39,254 nt of DNA, from the NCBI GenBank assembly GCA_020854215.1, contig JADZFY010000236.1, forward strand, positions 1-39,254, in the 5' to 3' direction. Both the position numbers and the translations under genes were made by a program. Each line of letters starts with the position of its first letter. The stretch's first letter is position 1. The notes under the pieces were generated by a model that was not told the origin of the DNA, searched no databases, and was given only the letters and a program-made list of their open reading frames with translations. The DNA is from Chitinophagaceae bacterium. GTDB taxonomy: Bacteria > Bacteroidota > Bacteroidia > Chitinophagales > Chitinophagaceae. Positions 22,553 through 30,207 of the stretch are shown piece after piece.

Positions 22553-23458
22553 ATGACCAATTTTATTTTGATTGCTGTTTGTATGCTGGCAGGACTGTTA
22601 CTTCGCCGGTTTACTAAACTTCCGGAAGATGCCTATAAAGGAGTAAATGCGCTTATTATTAATTTAGCCTTACCGGCAGTATCTTTTAAATATCTTCCTC
22701 ATTTAAGATGGTCGGGTGCCATGATTCTTCCGGCGATGATGCCGGTGGTATTATGGCTCTGCGGTTGGTTGTATGTACGTATATACGCCGCTAAAGCAAG
22801 GCTCGACAAGCCAACGGAAGGGGGTATGAAATTAGTTACCTGTTTGAGCAATACGTCTTTCGTTGGATTTCCGCTGGTGTCTGCATATTTTGGTGATAAC
22901 GCGCTTGGAATTGCTGTGATATGTGATCAGGTGAGTTTTATTTTACTCGCCACTGCAGGTATTGCTGTAGCAATGAATGCTTCAGATAAGCATACGCTTT
23001 CTGTAACAACGGTTTTGAAGAAGGTGACATTATTCCCGCCATTTATTGCTTGTGCAGCAGCTTTAATACTTCCGTTGTTCATGGATATCTCCCCGCTGGA
23101 TCCATTGTTTGATAAACTTGCCGCAACGGTGGCTCCGCTGGCTTTATTTTCAATAGGCTTGCAGATGAAGTTTGACGGGTGGAAAAGTCAGATCAGGCAT
23201 GTTTCTGCATCACTGGTATATAAACTCATTCTTGCACCATTGATTATTTATGGAATTGTGTGGCTTTCTGGTATGAAGGGCATCATTCCCCAAATCAGTA
23301 TTTTTGAAGCTGCTATGCCATCTTTTCTCACAGCAGGAATTATCGCGAGCGAATATCACCTGAATCCAAGGCTCTCCAGTTTGATCGTAGGAATTAGTAT
23401 TGTGTTCGCGTTTTTCACTACCGCTGTTTGGTACCTGTTGATTGTTGGATTAGCCTAA
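22553..23458 (+). CDS. AEC family transporter (auxin efflux carrier-like)
   Basis: This is an inner-membrane transporter of the AEC/BASS-like fold. The 301-aa protein has about ten hydrophobic segments, starting at residue 2 (NFILIAVCMLAGLLL). It shows ALIINLALPAVSF in the first half and the family NTSFVGFPLVSAYFG motif near residue 100, plus a matching APLALFSIGLQM in the second half, reflecting the internal duplication. Bacterial AEC proteins carry organic acids or unknown anions; the substrate is not predictable here. ATG 22553 is directly before the first helix. A TATATTTTG element near 22506 may be its promoter. It is a single gene before the copper-like operon. Confidence 0.92.
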   Translation: MTNFILIAVCMLAGLLLRRFTKLPEDAYKGVNALIINLALPAVSFKYLPHLRWSGAMILPAMMPVVLWLCGWLYVRIYAAKARLDKPTEGGMKLVTCLSNTSFVGFPLVSAYFGDNALGIAVICDQVSFILLATAGIAVAMNASDKHTLSVTTVLKKVTLFPPFIACAAALILPLFMDISPLDPLFDKLAATVAPLALFSIGLQMKFDGWKSQIRHVSASLVYKLILAPLIIYGIVWLSGMKGIIPQISIFEAAMPSFLTAGIIASEYHLNPRLSSLIVGISIVFAFFTTAVWYLLIVGLA

Positions 23459-23505
23459 TTGGGGCGCATTTGATTACAATTACAGCATGATATGACTTTT
23501 ATCAC

Positions 23506-23534
23506 TTGTTGTTATTGCAGTTGAGTTACTTTTG
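23506..23534 (+). promoter_or_regulatory. promoter of the putative copper operon
   Basis: TTG (23506-23508), 18 bases, then TACTTTTG (23527-23534), an exact TAnnTTTG match. The ATG at 23549 follows after 14 bases. Confidence 0.55.
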
Positions 23535-23548
23535 TGCAAATTTGCAAT

Positions 23549-23926
23549 ATGATGCTTAAACAATGTAGTGCTGCAATATTACTGTTGTCATTTATGGCGC
23601 AGGTGTTGAGCAGCCCTTTTATTGTTTTCGATTATTATATAAACACGGCAACTTACGCAACAAACTGCATTAATAAAACGAAGCCCGAATTGCATTGTAA
23701 CGGTAAGTGCCAGATGGCAAAAGAATTGAAACAGGTGGAAGATCAGGAACAGCAAAACCCTGCCGGAGAACATGACTATAAAGCTCCGGTATTCCTGTTT
23801 TCAAAATCATGGTTTACTATTGTTCCTGAAGGTTGGAACACGGCGTTCGAAAGTAAATACGCAGAGTTTCAGGACGCAGGTACAATAGATATTTCAACAC
23901 CATTTTTTCATCCCCCCACAGTTTAA
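23549..23926 (+). CDS. small secreted CxxxC protein, first gene of a TonB-receptor operon
   Basis: The 125-aa protein has an N-terminal hydrophobic segment (residues 8-22) that is either a signal peptide or an anchor. The conserved-looking core contains Cys40, then HCNGKCQMAKELK with Cys50 and Cys54 as a CxxxC pair. The C-terminus ends FFHPPTV. I know no assigned function. The paired cysteines next to a Met/His-rich lipoprotein and a CxxxM receptor suggest a metal-binding or thiol role in the periplasm. ATG 23549 (or 23552) is chosen because it opens the hydrophobic segment and sits 14 bases after the -7 element. Upstream TTG at 23534 lies in the promoter. The lipoprotein gene follows after 73 bases. 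Confidence 0.75.
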   Translation: MMLKQCSAAILLLSFMAQVLSSPFIVFDYYINTATYATNCINKTKPELHCNGKCQMAKELKQVEDQEQQNPAGEHDYKAPVFLFSKSWFTIVPEGWNTAFESKYAEFQDAGTIDISTPFFHPPTV

Positions 23927-23951
23927 ACACATCTATAGCTCCGTTTTTGTT

Positions 23952-23970
23952 ACAGCTGAAATTAAGCTGT
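23952..23970 (+). promoter_or_regulatory. intra-operon hairpin flanked by GTTTAAAC palindromes
   Basis: ACAGCT (23952-23957) pairs with AGCTGT (23965-23970) around a 7-base loop, and GTTTGATTTTT follows, which could make a weak attenuator between the first two genes of the operon. Two GTTTAAAC palindromes flank it at 23921-23928 (over the stop codon) and 23985-23992. Confidence 0.3.
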
Positions 23971-23999
23971 GTTTGATTTTTCATGTTTAAACTTTTCAA

Positions 24000-24773
24000 A
24001 TGAACAGGATATTTTCCTGCGCCTTTTTGTGCGCTTTGATCTTTGCAGGATGTAAAAAAGAAAATGCAAAACCTGCAGAAGCCGGTAAAGTACGTATTGC
24101 TCAAACAACCGGTAACAATATGACGATCACTCTGTGGGCAGATAATGACGCTTTTATCACGGGGTACAACAAATTTTATGTATCTGTTAATGCTAACGAA
24201 GGAGGGGAGATAAAAAATGCTAAGGTGCGTTTTACGCCTGTGATGGATATGGGTACTATGAAGCACAGTAGCCCGGTGGAACAGCCCGCTTACAATACCC
24301 TTAACAAGCTGTACGAAGGTGCAGTTATTTTTACGATGCCTACTTCGGAAATGGGTTCGTGGCAACTGAAGGTGGCCGTCAATGATTTCGAGGAAATCTT
24401 TCCTGTAACCATCGGTAATTCGGTTAAGAAACAGGTAGTAACTTTTAAAGGAAACGATGACATTAAATATGTGTTATGCCTTGTTCCGCCTGTAAAATGG
24501 CAGGTTGGACTTAATGATTTGCAATTGCTGCTTCATCGTCAGGCTTCTGCAAATGAATTTCCACCGGTTGATGGACTTGTTATAGAATGTACACCGGAAA
24601 TGCCTTCAATGGGGCATGGTTCTCCCAATAATATTAATCCTGTTTCAACTGGTAATGGACATTACACGGGAAAGGTGAATTTCACGATGACCGGAGAATG
24701 GCGTTTGCATTTTGCAATAAAGAAGGAAGGAAGCGTCATCAAAGATGATACGTTCCTCGATGTTTTGTTTTAA
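24000..24773 (+). CDS. Met/His-rich YtkA-like lipoprotein
   Basis: The 257-aa lipoprotein has a lipobox FAGC with Cys18. Two related beta-sandwich (YtkA/FixH-like) halves are visible. The first ends its loop with FTPVMDMGTMKHS near residue 78 and then VIFTMPTSEMGSWQLKV. The second has CTPEMPSMGHGSP near 197 and then VNFTMTGEWRLHFAI. The clustered Met and His in the two equivalent loops resemble Cu(I)-binding sites. Inference: it binds copper at the inner face of the outer membrane and hands it to or from the receptor encoded next. The ATG at 24000 opens the signal peptide. The TonB receptor starts 42 bases after the stop. Confidence 0.85.
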   Translation: MNRIFSCAFLCALIFAGCKKENAKPAEAGKVRIAQTTGNNMTITLWADNDAFITGYNKFYVSVNANEGGEIKNAKVRFTPVMDMGTMKHSSPVEQPAYNTLNKLYEGAVIFTMPTSEMGSWQLKVAVNDFEEIFPVTIGNSVKKQVVTFKGNDDIKYVLCLVPPVKWQVGLNDLQLLLHRQASANEFPPVDGLVIECTPEMPSMGHGSPNNINPVSTGNGHYTGKVNFTMTGEWRLHFAIKKEGSVIKDDTFLDVLF

Positions 24774-24815
24774 AAAATTGAAACATTGCGAAGGACTTGC
24801 CTTTTGAATAACCAA

Positions 24816-26846
24816 ATGAATACCGTTATGTGGTTTAAAATTTTCATTTTTCTCCTATTGATTTTGCCGGGTGCACTAATGCTCCCGGCACAGGAGGATT
24901 CGTCATTTCGTAATGTAGTTATCCTGAAGGAGGTGGTTGTACAGCAGGATGGACAGTTGAACAACAGCCGTGAGAAAAAACAGGGAACCGATCTTCAGGT
25001 TTCTACCGATAAATTGCTGGAACGTATATCAGGTGTGAGTATGATACGCAGAGGGAACTATGCATGGGAGCCCACCATTCGTGGTCTTAATGCGGGTCAG
25101 ATAAATGTTACCATATCCGGGATGGCCATTTTTGGAGCCTGTACCGACAGGATGGATCCGGTTAGCTCCTATATAGAGCCTAATAACCTTAAAACCGTAT
25201 CAGTAAACTATGGCGTAAATAACCAGTCGTTCGGAAGCACTATTGGTGGCGGGTTTAATTTTAAATTGAAGCAACCGCGTTTGAATAATGACAAAACCTT
25301 TTCTGGTTTGGCCGGAGTAGGATTTGAAACCAATGCGTATGCCTTACAAACACTGGCCGCACTTGAGTACAGTGGAAAACGCTTTGCGATCCGGGGCAAT
25401 GGTATATTTCGTAAAGCTGAAAACTATCTGGCCGGAGGAAGATCTGAGATTGCGTTTTCTCAATTTTCTAAATGGAATGGAGGACTTTCGGCAATATACC
25501 GGTTGTCAGAAAATCATACTATTCATGCAGACTATATTCAGGATGAGGGATGGAATATCGGTTATCCGGCCTTGTTGATGGATGTGGCTTTTGCCAAAGC
25601 CAAAATAGCTTCGGTGTCTCATCGTTATCAACCTCACCACAAATCGCTGCACCACTGGGAAACGAAATGGTATTTTAATACCATTAACCATGCTATGGAT
25701 GACACCCACAGACCCAAAGATCAGATTCCCGTTCACATGGACATGCCGGGTACTTCACGCACCATGGGCTTCTATTCCGAATTGCAATGGACGCACTCCG
25801 GGAAGCATCACGTTACTGCACGTTTAAACGGCTACCAAAACCGGTTACATGCCGAAATGACGATGTATCCAGAGGGGGCAGCACCTATGTTTATGCTCAC
25901 CATGCCGGATGCCCAGCGTAGTGTAATCGGACTGGATGTTTCCGACAAAGTGATGCTTTCGGAAAAAATAGAACTGGTTGCAGGGTTGCGGACGGATTTT
26001 GCAGGGTCATCTCTGTACAGTGAGGCCGGAAAACAAACACTTTCGGGTATGCATAGTGGTAACCTCAACCGAAATACTTTGTTGTATAATGCCTACCTCA
26101 ATGGAAAGTACAGGGTTAACGATGCGGGTTTGGTATTTGCCGGTGTTGCCAGGGCAATGCGCAGTGCCACGTTGCAGGAAATGTATGGCTTCTATTTATT
26201 TAACCGCACCGATGGATACGACTATATTGGAAATCCGGCGGTAAAAAATGAAGCTTCCTGGAATTTCAGTGCAGGCGTACAATTTGGGAAAAACATCATT
26301 GTAGCAGAAGGGCAGATATTTGCATACCTGTTTAACAACTATATTGCAGGAATGAGCATGCCTGGATACAGTGCGATGACATACGGCGCTAAAGGCGTGA
26401 AACAATACAGTAATATTTCATCTGCTGCATTGTACGGTGCGGAAGCAACCTTGCAGGTAAAGCCAATTTCATTTCTGACAATCAGGAGCAGCAACACATA
26501 CAGCCGTGGCAGTGATGCAAATAATAATGCACTTCCGTTAATAGCCCCGTTTAAATCCGTAAATAAAGTTGGCGTACAATGGAAGGGTTTTCATTTTAGT
26601 ACCGACGCTGAGTATGCAGCCAGGCAGGAACATGTAAGTACTGCATTTTACGGTGAATTACCCAGCAGATCATATTTTATTGTAAACCTGGCAGCCGGTA
26701 AATCTGTTTCCTTAAAAGAAACAACGCTGGATGTGAATATTATGCTTGTCAATATATTCGACCGTTATTATTATTCCCACATGGATATCCTGAAAACTCC
26801 GAGGCAGGGCAGGAATCTTGTTGTTCACCTTACGGTTAACTTTTGA
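24816..26846 (+). CDS. TonB-dependent receptor, OprC/NosA-like (putative copper uptake)
   Basis: The 676-aa outer-membrane protein has a signal peptide (ending LMLPAQ), a plug domain at about 55-160 and a 22-strand-type barrel ending in VVHLTVNF. The plug contains IRGLNAGQINVTISGM followed by IFGACTDRMDP, in which Cys109 and Met113 form CxxxM. In Pseudomonas OprC a CxxxM motif at the equivalent place holds copper together with a His/Met pair in an extracellular loop. Here the HMDM at 307-310 and the Met-rich EMTMYPEGAAPMFMLTM loop could serve. It lacks the N-terminal regulatory extension of SusC proteins. Start ATG 24816 is preferred; ATG 24828 is possible and the frame upstream to 24786 is not needed. 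It is the last gene of the operon. Confidence 0.92.
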   Translation: MNTVMWFKIFIFLLLILPGALMLPAQEDSSFRNVVILKEVVVQQDGQLNNSREKKQGTDLQVSTDKLLERISGVSMIRRGNYAWEPTIRGLNAGQINVTISGMAIFGACTDRMDPVSSYIEPNNLKTVSVNYGVNNQSFGSTIGGGFNFKLKQPRLNNDKTFSGLAGVGFETNAYALQTLAALEYSGKRFAIRGNGIFRKAENYLAGGRSEIAFSQFSKWNGGLSAIYRLSENHTIHADYIQDEGWNIGYPALLMDVAFAKAKIASVSHRYQPHHKSLHHWETKWYFNTINHAMDDTHRPKDQIPVHMDMPGTSRTMGFYSELQWTHSGKHHVTARLNGYQNRLHAEMTMYPEGAAPMFMLTMPDAQRSVIGLDVSDKVMLSEKIELVAGLRTDFAGSSLYSEAGKQTLSGMHSGNLNRNTLLYNAYLNGKYRVNDAGLVFAGVARAMRSATLQEMYGFYLFNRTDGYDYIGNPAVKNEASWNFSAGVQFGKNIIVAEGQIFAYLFNNYIAGMSMPGYSAMTYGAKGVKQYSNISSAALYGAEATLQVKPISFLTIRSSNTYSRGSDANNNALPLIAPFKSVNKVGVQWKGFHFSTDAEYAARQEHVSTAFYGELPSRSYFIVNLAAGKSVSLKETTLDVNIMLVNIFDRYYYSHMDILKTPRQGRNLVVHLTVNF

Positions 26847-27153
26847 TAGGAAATTTTGTTTGATTTTTCGAGACGGAGTCCCGGAAGAACATAAACGTTC
26901 GAAGTCAGAGACTTCGAACAGCATGGTAGTCGTGGTATTGTTAAATCACATTTACGAGCAACGGAAATTTTAAGAAGAAATTAGGCTGACAAGAAATTCC
27001 GTTTTAGTTTCGCATCGTGAAAGTAACCATCACTATATTACAACGCATCGTTTCCCGACGAAGCGGTATTCTCCGATATTGATGATTCGCCTTTTCTTGC
27101 GTCGAAAAGGTTTATGTTCTCCGTATTTATAATTTTTTTCCCCGATTTATAAG
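26847..27153. other. 307-base intergenic region with a perfect hairpin
   Basis: No gene is visible. GTTCGAAGTC (26897-26906), loop AGA, and GACTTCGAAC (26910-26919) make a perfect 10-bp stem about 50 bases after the TonB receptor stop. It could end that operon, but lacks a T-run and looks like a repeat-type palindrome. The rest, to 27153, shows only an A/T-rich leader (TATAATTTTTTTC near 27128) before the GNAT gene. Confidence 0.55.
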
Positions 27154-27804
27154 ATGAATTCACTTCTGGCAATGGAAGCTTCACGGCTTTTGATGACTAC
27201 AGACAGAAATATTACAAACAATACTGTTGGGTTACCCGGCATAACCAAATGGGTATGCGAAAGCCAAAGACTCACTACGGGGCTTTTAACTGACGCGTCG
27301 GCGTTACAGGATATTTATGATTTGAGGTTGGACGTGTGGGAGCACTCCGGAAACACGGAGTTTGTAAACCGGCAATTGTTTCCTAATGGATGGTATGACA
27401 ATCTGGATTCCAGCGCTCTACACTGGATAACTTCTAATGAAGAAGGCAGGATAGTAGCTGCAGCAAGATTGAATCTGTTTGATGATTTAACTGAATTTCC
27501 CTACTTCAACGCCGTTGAGCATTTGCCTTATGACGGGGTAGGCAGGTTTGCTTTTTTTAGCCGGCTTATTGTTCATCCTAAATACCGGAGTTTGGGTTTG
27601 AGTGAGCAATTGTTTGATGAGCGGGAGCGTTTTTGCGAGGAAAACGGAATACACTGGTCGCAGGTATTTATCAACAATCCGTATGTAGTGAGGTTGTTTG
27701 AAGGAAAAGGATTTGTCAATATCGGGAAGGCAGAAGTGAGTTACCATATGGCTTCGGTTCCGCATGCTGTAAATGTTTTTATTAAGCAAAACAGGTTCCA
27801 TTAA
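27154..27804 (+). CDS. GNAT-family N-acyltransferase
   Basis: The 216-aa cytoplasmic protein is predicted to transfer an acyl group from CoA. GNAT features are the strand RIVAAARLNLFDD near 92, then FFSRLIVHPKYRSLGLSEQLFDE, in which RSLGLS forms the CoA pyrophosphate loop. A final strand/helix FEGKGFVNIGKAEV follows. The substrate is unknown. The N-terminal half (LRLDVWEHSGNTEF) is typical of a Bacteroidota group with no assigned role. ATG 27154 follows A/T-rich DNA; ATG at 27172 is an alternative. A hairpin directly after the stop separates it from the convergent fasciclin gene. Confidence 0.85.
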   Translation: MNSLLAMEASRLLMTTDRNITNNTVGLPGITKWVCESQRLTTGLLTDASALQDIYDLRLDVWEHSGNTEFVNRQLFPNGWYDNLDSSALHWITSNEEGRIVAAARLNLFDDLTEFPYFNAVEHLPYDGVGRFAFFSRLIVHPKYRSLGLSEQLFDERERFCEENGIHWSQVFINNPYVVRLFEGKGFVNIGKAEVSYHMASVPHAVNVFIKQNRFH

Positions 27805-27808
27805 AACG

Positions 27809-27842
27809 AAGGGCACCCCCCGAAAACGGAAGAGGCGCCCTT
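27809..27842. terminator. shared terminator between convergent genes
   Basis: AAGGGC (27809-27814) pairs with GCCCTT (27837-27842), extended inward by CC/GG after one mismatch. TTTCTAATTT follows on the forward strand. It starts five bases after the GNAT stop and lies before the reverse fasciclin stop. Confidence 0.6.
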
Positions 27843-27863
27843 TCTAATTTGGTGTTCTCTGTT

Positions 27864-28433
27864 TTATTTTGCGGGAGGTAATAATACCGCGTCTATTACA
27901 TGAATAATTCCATTGGATGCCGGAATTGAAGCTACAATATTGGCTCCGTTAACCGTGGTTTTACCGTCTTTCACTGCAATGGTAATGTTATTACCGTTGG
28001 CTTGTCCGTAGGTTTGTCCGTCTGCAAATGATTCCGGTCTTAATACTCCAATATAAACATGGTATTCGAGAATATTACGGAGATCATCTTTCTTTTCCGG
28101 TTTCAGCAAATCGGCAACGGTTCCTGCCGGAAGTTTGTCGAACGCGGCATTGGTGGGTGCAAAAACGGTAAACGGCCCTGCATTGGAAAGTGCGTCCACA
28201 TATTCTGCGGTTTGAAGTGCTTTAACCAGCGTAGAATGATCGGCGCTGCCTGCTGCTATTTTAACGACGTCCTTCTGAGAGTCGTTATCCTGTACACCTG
28301 ATTGTCCGCTCGGGGCAGTGGCAGAGGCGGAAGCTCCGGGTTCTGTTGCGGTTTCTGAAGGAGCACTATTACATGCCATCCATAAAACTGCGCCCATTAG
28401 GAGCGCAGTGAAGGATAAAAAATGTCTTTTCAT
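27864..28433 (-). CDS. fasciclin (FAS1) domain lipoprotein
   Basis: The 189-aa lipoprotein has a lipobox WMAC with Cys21. A Ser/Ala/Thr-rich spacer covers about 22-50. A single FAS1 domain follows: STLVKALQTAEYVDAL, then the H1-type GPFTVFAPTNAAFDKLP, then ILEYHVYIG, and the H2-type strand NGIIHVIDAVLLPP at the C-terminus. FAS1 domains mediate adhesion or bind ligands at the cell surface; no enzymatic role is implied. It is a single gene, with its own leader upstream (28434-28500) and a shared terminator downstream. Confidence 0.95.
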   Translation of the reverse strand: MKRHFLSFTALLMGAVLWMACNSAPSETATEPGASASATAPSGQSGVQDNDSQKDVVKIAAGSADHSTLVKALQTAEYVDALSNAGPFTVFAPTNAAFDKLPAGTVADLLKPEKKDDLRNILEYHVYIGVLRPESFADGQTYGQANGNNITIAVKDGKTTVNGANIVASIPASNGIIHVIDAVLLPPAK

Positions 28434-28501
28434 AATCGTTTTTTGTTGTTTGAATGAGCAGTGTCTTTGTTTGTGGTAATTTTAACAACACAAAATAAAC
28501 A

Positions 28502-28514
28502 CCCCAAATCGGGG
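28502..28514 (-). terminator. terminator after the GH10-like gene
   Basis: On the reverse strand CCCC, GATTT, GGGG is followed by TGTTTATTTTG. It lies about 90 bases beyond the stop of the gene at 28602-30179 and just upstream of the fasciclin leader. Confidence 0.5.
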
Positions 28515-28538
28515 CGGGCTATGACTACTGTCATCCAA

Positions 28539-28583
28539 AGGCAGGATATCAGTCAGCAAGTCATCTGACTGATAGTCCTGTCT
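28539..28583 (-). terminator. long hairpin after the GH10-like gene
   Basis: The arm CAGGATATCAGTCAG (28542-28556) pairs with CTGACTGATAGTCCTG (28565-28580) with one bulged G at 28575 and an 8-base loop. Three more outer pairs extend it to 28539/28583. It lies 18 bases past the reverse-strand stop. With the element at 28502-28514 it forms a double terminator or an mRNA 3'-end stabiliser. Confidence 0.55.
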
Positions 28584-28601
28584 GTTGGGTAGGTAAAACG
28601 A

Positions 28602-30179
28602 TTATATTTTCTTTTTATAGATTTCGTAGGATGGCGCGTCGGGAGCAACACTCCAACCGGAGATAACGCCGCCGTAGAAGTAAAAAGTAACATCAAAAAC
28701 CACCTTGCTTACTTTGTCGGTAACCTGGTACACTTTTGTTACACCGTATTCTTTGGACAGCTTGTATTTTCCGAGTTGTAATCCAATATCCTTGCTGTCG
28801 CGCTTAAACTGATCTGCTATTGCGATTGCTTCCGGACTAATTTTTTGATTCGGAAACATGGCCATTGTAAGCCGGTTAATATAATCGCTGCTGCTGTTCA
28901 CCTGCATCGCCCGTTCGGCTGTTTTTCTGAGTTCTTCCCAATTCGATGTTTTCAAATCTTCACGCCGGGCCAATTTGGCTAAACTGAGATAAGCCTGCAT
29001 ACGCAGTTGTGCGGCTGCCATGATGCCTTTGTTATCAAAAGGATTGGCATTTACAGTACCCGGCTTAATGGAAGCCTGCCAGTTTGGGTTTGCAGCACGG
29101 AGATTACGTACGCTATCGGCATAATGCTTAAAACCAGCCCGTATTTCCTGTGAACGCAGGCTTCCAATGGTAAAGATGGCAATACCCTGTGCGCCGTTAT
29201 TAAATGCGGAGTCCATGCAATCAAACATCACCGGACTGTTAGAAGCCATCATGCCGCAATATAGCGTGGTCATCGAATTTTTTTGCTTCACGTTGTCTTT
29301 AGTGCAATCCGAGATGAAACTTAAATCACCGGTATAAAAGTTATGATATACCATCGGAAAAACAATGTCAAGATTCCATTTGCCCCAGTCCTGTCTAACC
29401 ATCTTGCGCGCCATCGCAGGTGTGGGGAAGGGAGATGCAGCCATCTTTTTTCCATAGGAATGCACCACTTCTGCTATTTCGTTGGCTACTTCGGTAATCT
29501 GGTCGCAGCGAAACTGCAGCCATTTTTCATCGGTAGATGGATCTTTCAGCTCACGCGGATCGTAATTGAATTTTTCCTTAAACTTTTTGATCAATGCGGG
29601 GTGATAGCCAAAATCCCATTGAGGGTACTCACGGTCCTGTACGATTCCATATCGGGGCCACAAGGTGGTGGGCAAAACCACATCTACAAACCGGTGGTAA
29701 TCTATTGCAATGCCATTCAATCCCTCCACCTCACAGTAGCTGCGAATTTTATCTTTAATGTACTCACGCACTTCGGGAATAGCGGGACAAAGGAACTTAT
29801 AATAGTCAACGTACGCCTTGGTGTTGGCCAGGCTTTCACCTTTACGGTTAACACTGAACCAATCGGGATGTACTTTTAAAATACTGTCTCTGTCGTGCTC
29901 CAGGTTCATGGTCCACAGCCACGCATATACTTCGATGCCATATTTATGAGCAACAGGGATAGCAGCGCGATAATCATCAGGTGTGGGTGCATTCAGCATC
30001 AGTCCGTCCAATCCGGTTGCTTTCATTACCTGGCATACGGAATCAAAATTCATTCCCGGGCGATAGTCCAGCCAGGTCCAGAACATGGGATAGTTGTTTT
30101 TAGGCGGTTGGTTTCGCTCTGAACGCGCCATAAAACTTATTGTGCACAGCAGGAGGATTGAGAAAATTCGATGCTTCAT
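28602..30179 (-). CDS. secreted GH10-like glycosyl hydrolase-type TIM barrel protein
   Basis: The 525-aa protein has a signal peptide (residues 1-19). Its TIM barrel resembles the GHL10/DUF187-type 'family 10 glycosyl hydrolase-like' group. Visible barrel segments include MFWTWLDYRPG near 32, TGLDGLMLNAP, then YGIEVYAWLWTMN near 80, LNGIAIDYHRF near 153, and WNLDIVFPMVYHNF near 270. The acidic residues in IAIDYHRF and further strands could be catalytic, but this is inference. The C-terminal 140 residues form a helical part and a beta part. It is the last gene of a three-gene reverse operon, 28 bases after the acyltransferase gene. Two hairpins follow the stop. Confidence 0.8.
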   Translation of the reverse strand: MKHRIFSILLLCTISFMARSERNQPPKNNYPMFWTWLDYRPGMNFDSVCQVMKATGLDGLMLNAPTPDDYRAAIPVAHKYGIEVYAWLWTMNLEHDRDSILKVHPDWFSVNRKGESLANTKAYVDYYKFLCPAIPEVREYIKDKIRSYCEVEGLNGIAIDYHRFVDVVLPTTLWPRYGIVQDREYPQWDFGYHPALIKKFKEKFNYDPRELKDPSTDEKWLQFRCDQITEVANEIAEVVHSYGKKMAASPFPTPAMARKMVRQDWGKWNLDIVFPMVYHNFYTGDLSFISDCTKDNVKQKNSMTTLYCGMMASNSPVMFDCMDSAFNNGAQGIAIFTIGSLRSQEIRAGFKHYADSVRNLRAANPNWQASIKPGTVNANPFDNKGIMAAAQLRMQAYLSLAKLARREDLKTSNWEELRKTAERAMQVNSSSDYINRLTMAMFPNQKISPEAIAIADQFKRDSKDIGLQLGKYKLSKEYGVTKVYQVTDKVSKVVFDVTFYFYGGVISGWSVAPDAPSYEIYKKKI

Positions 30180-30207
30180 TTTTCTATGTTTAATGATAGA
30201 TTATTTA

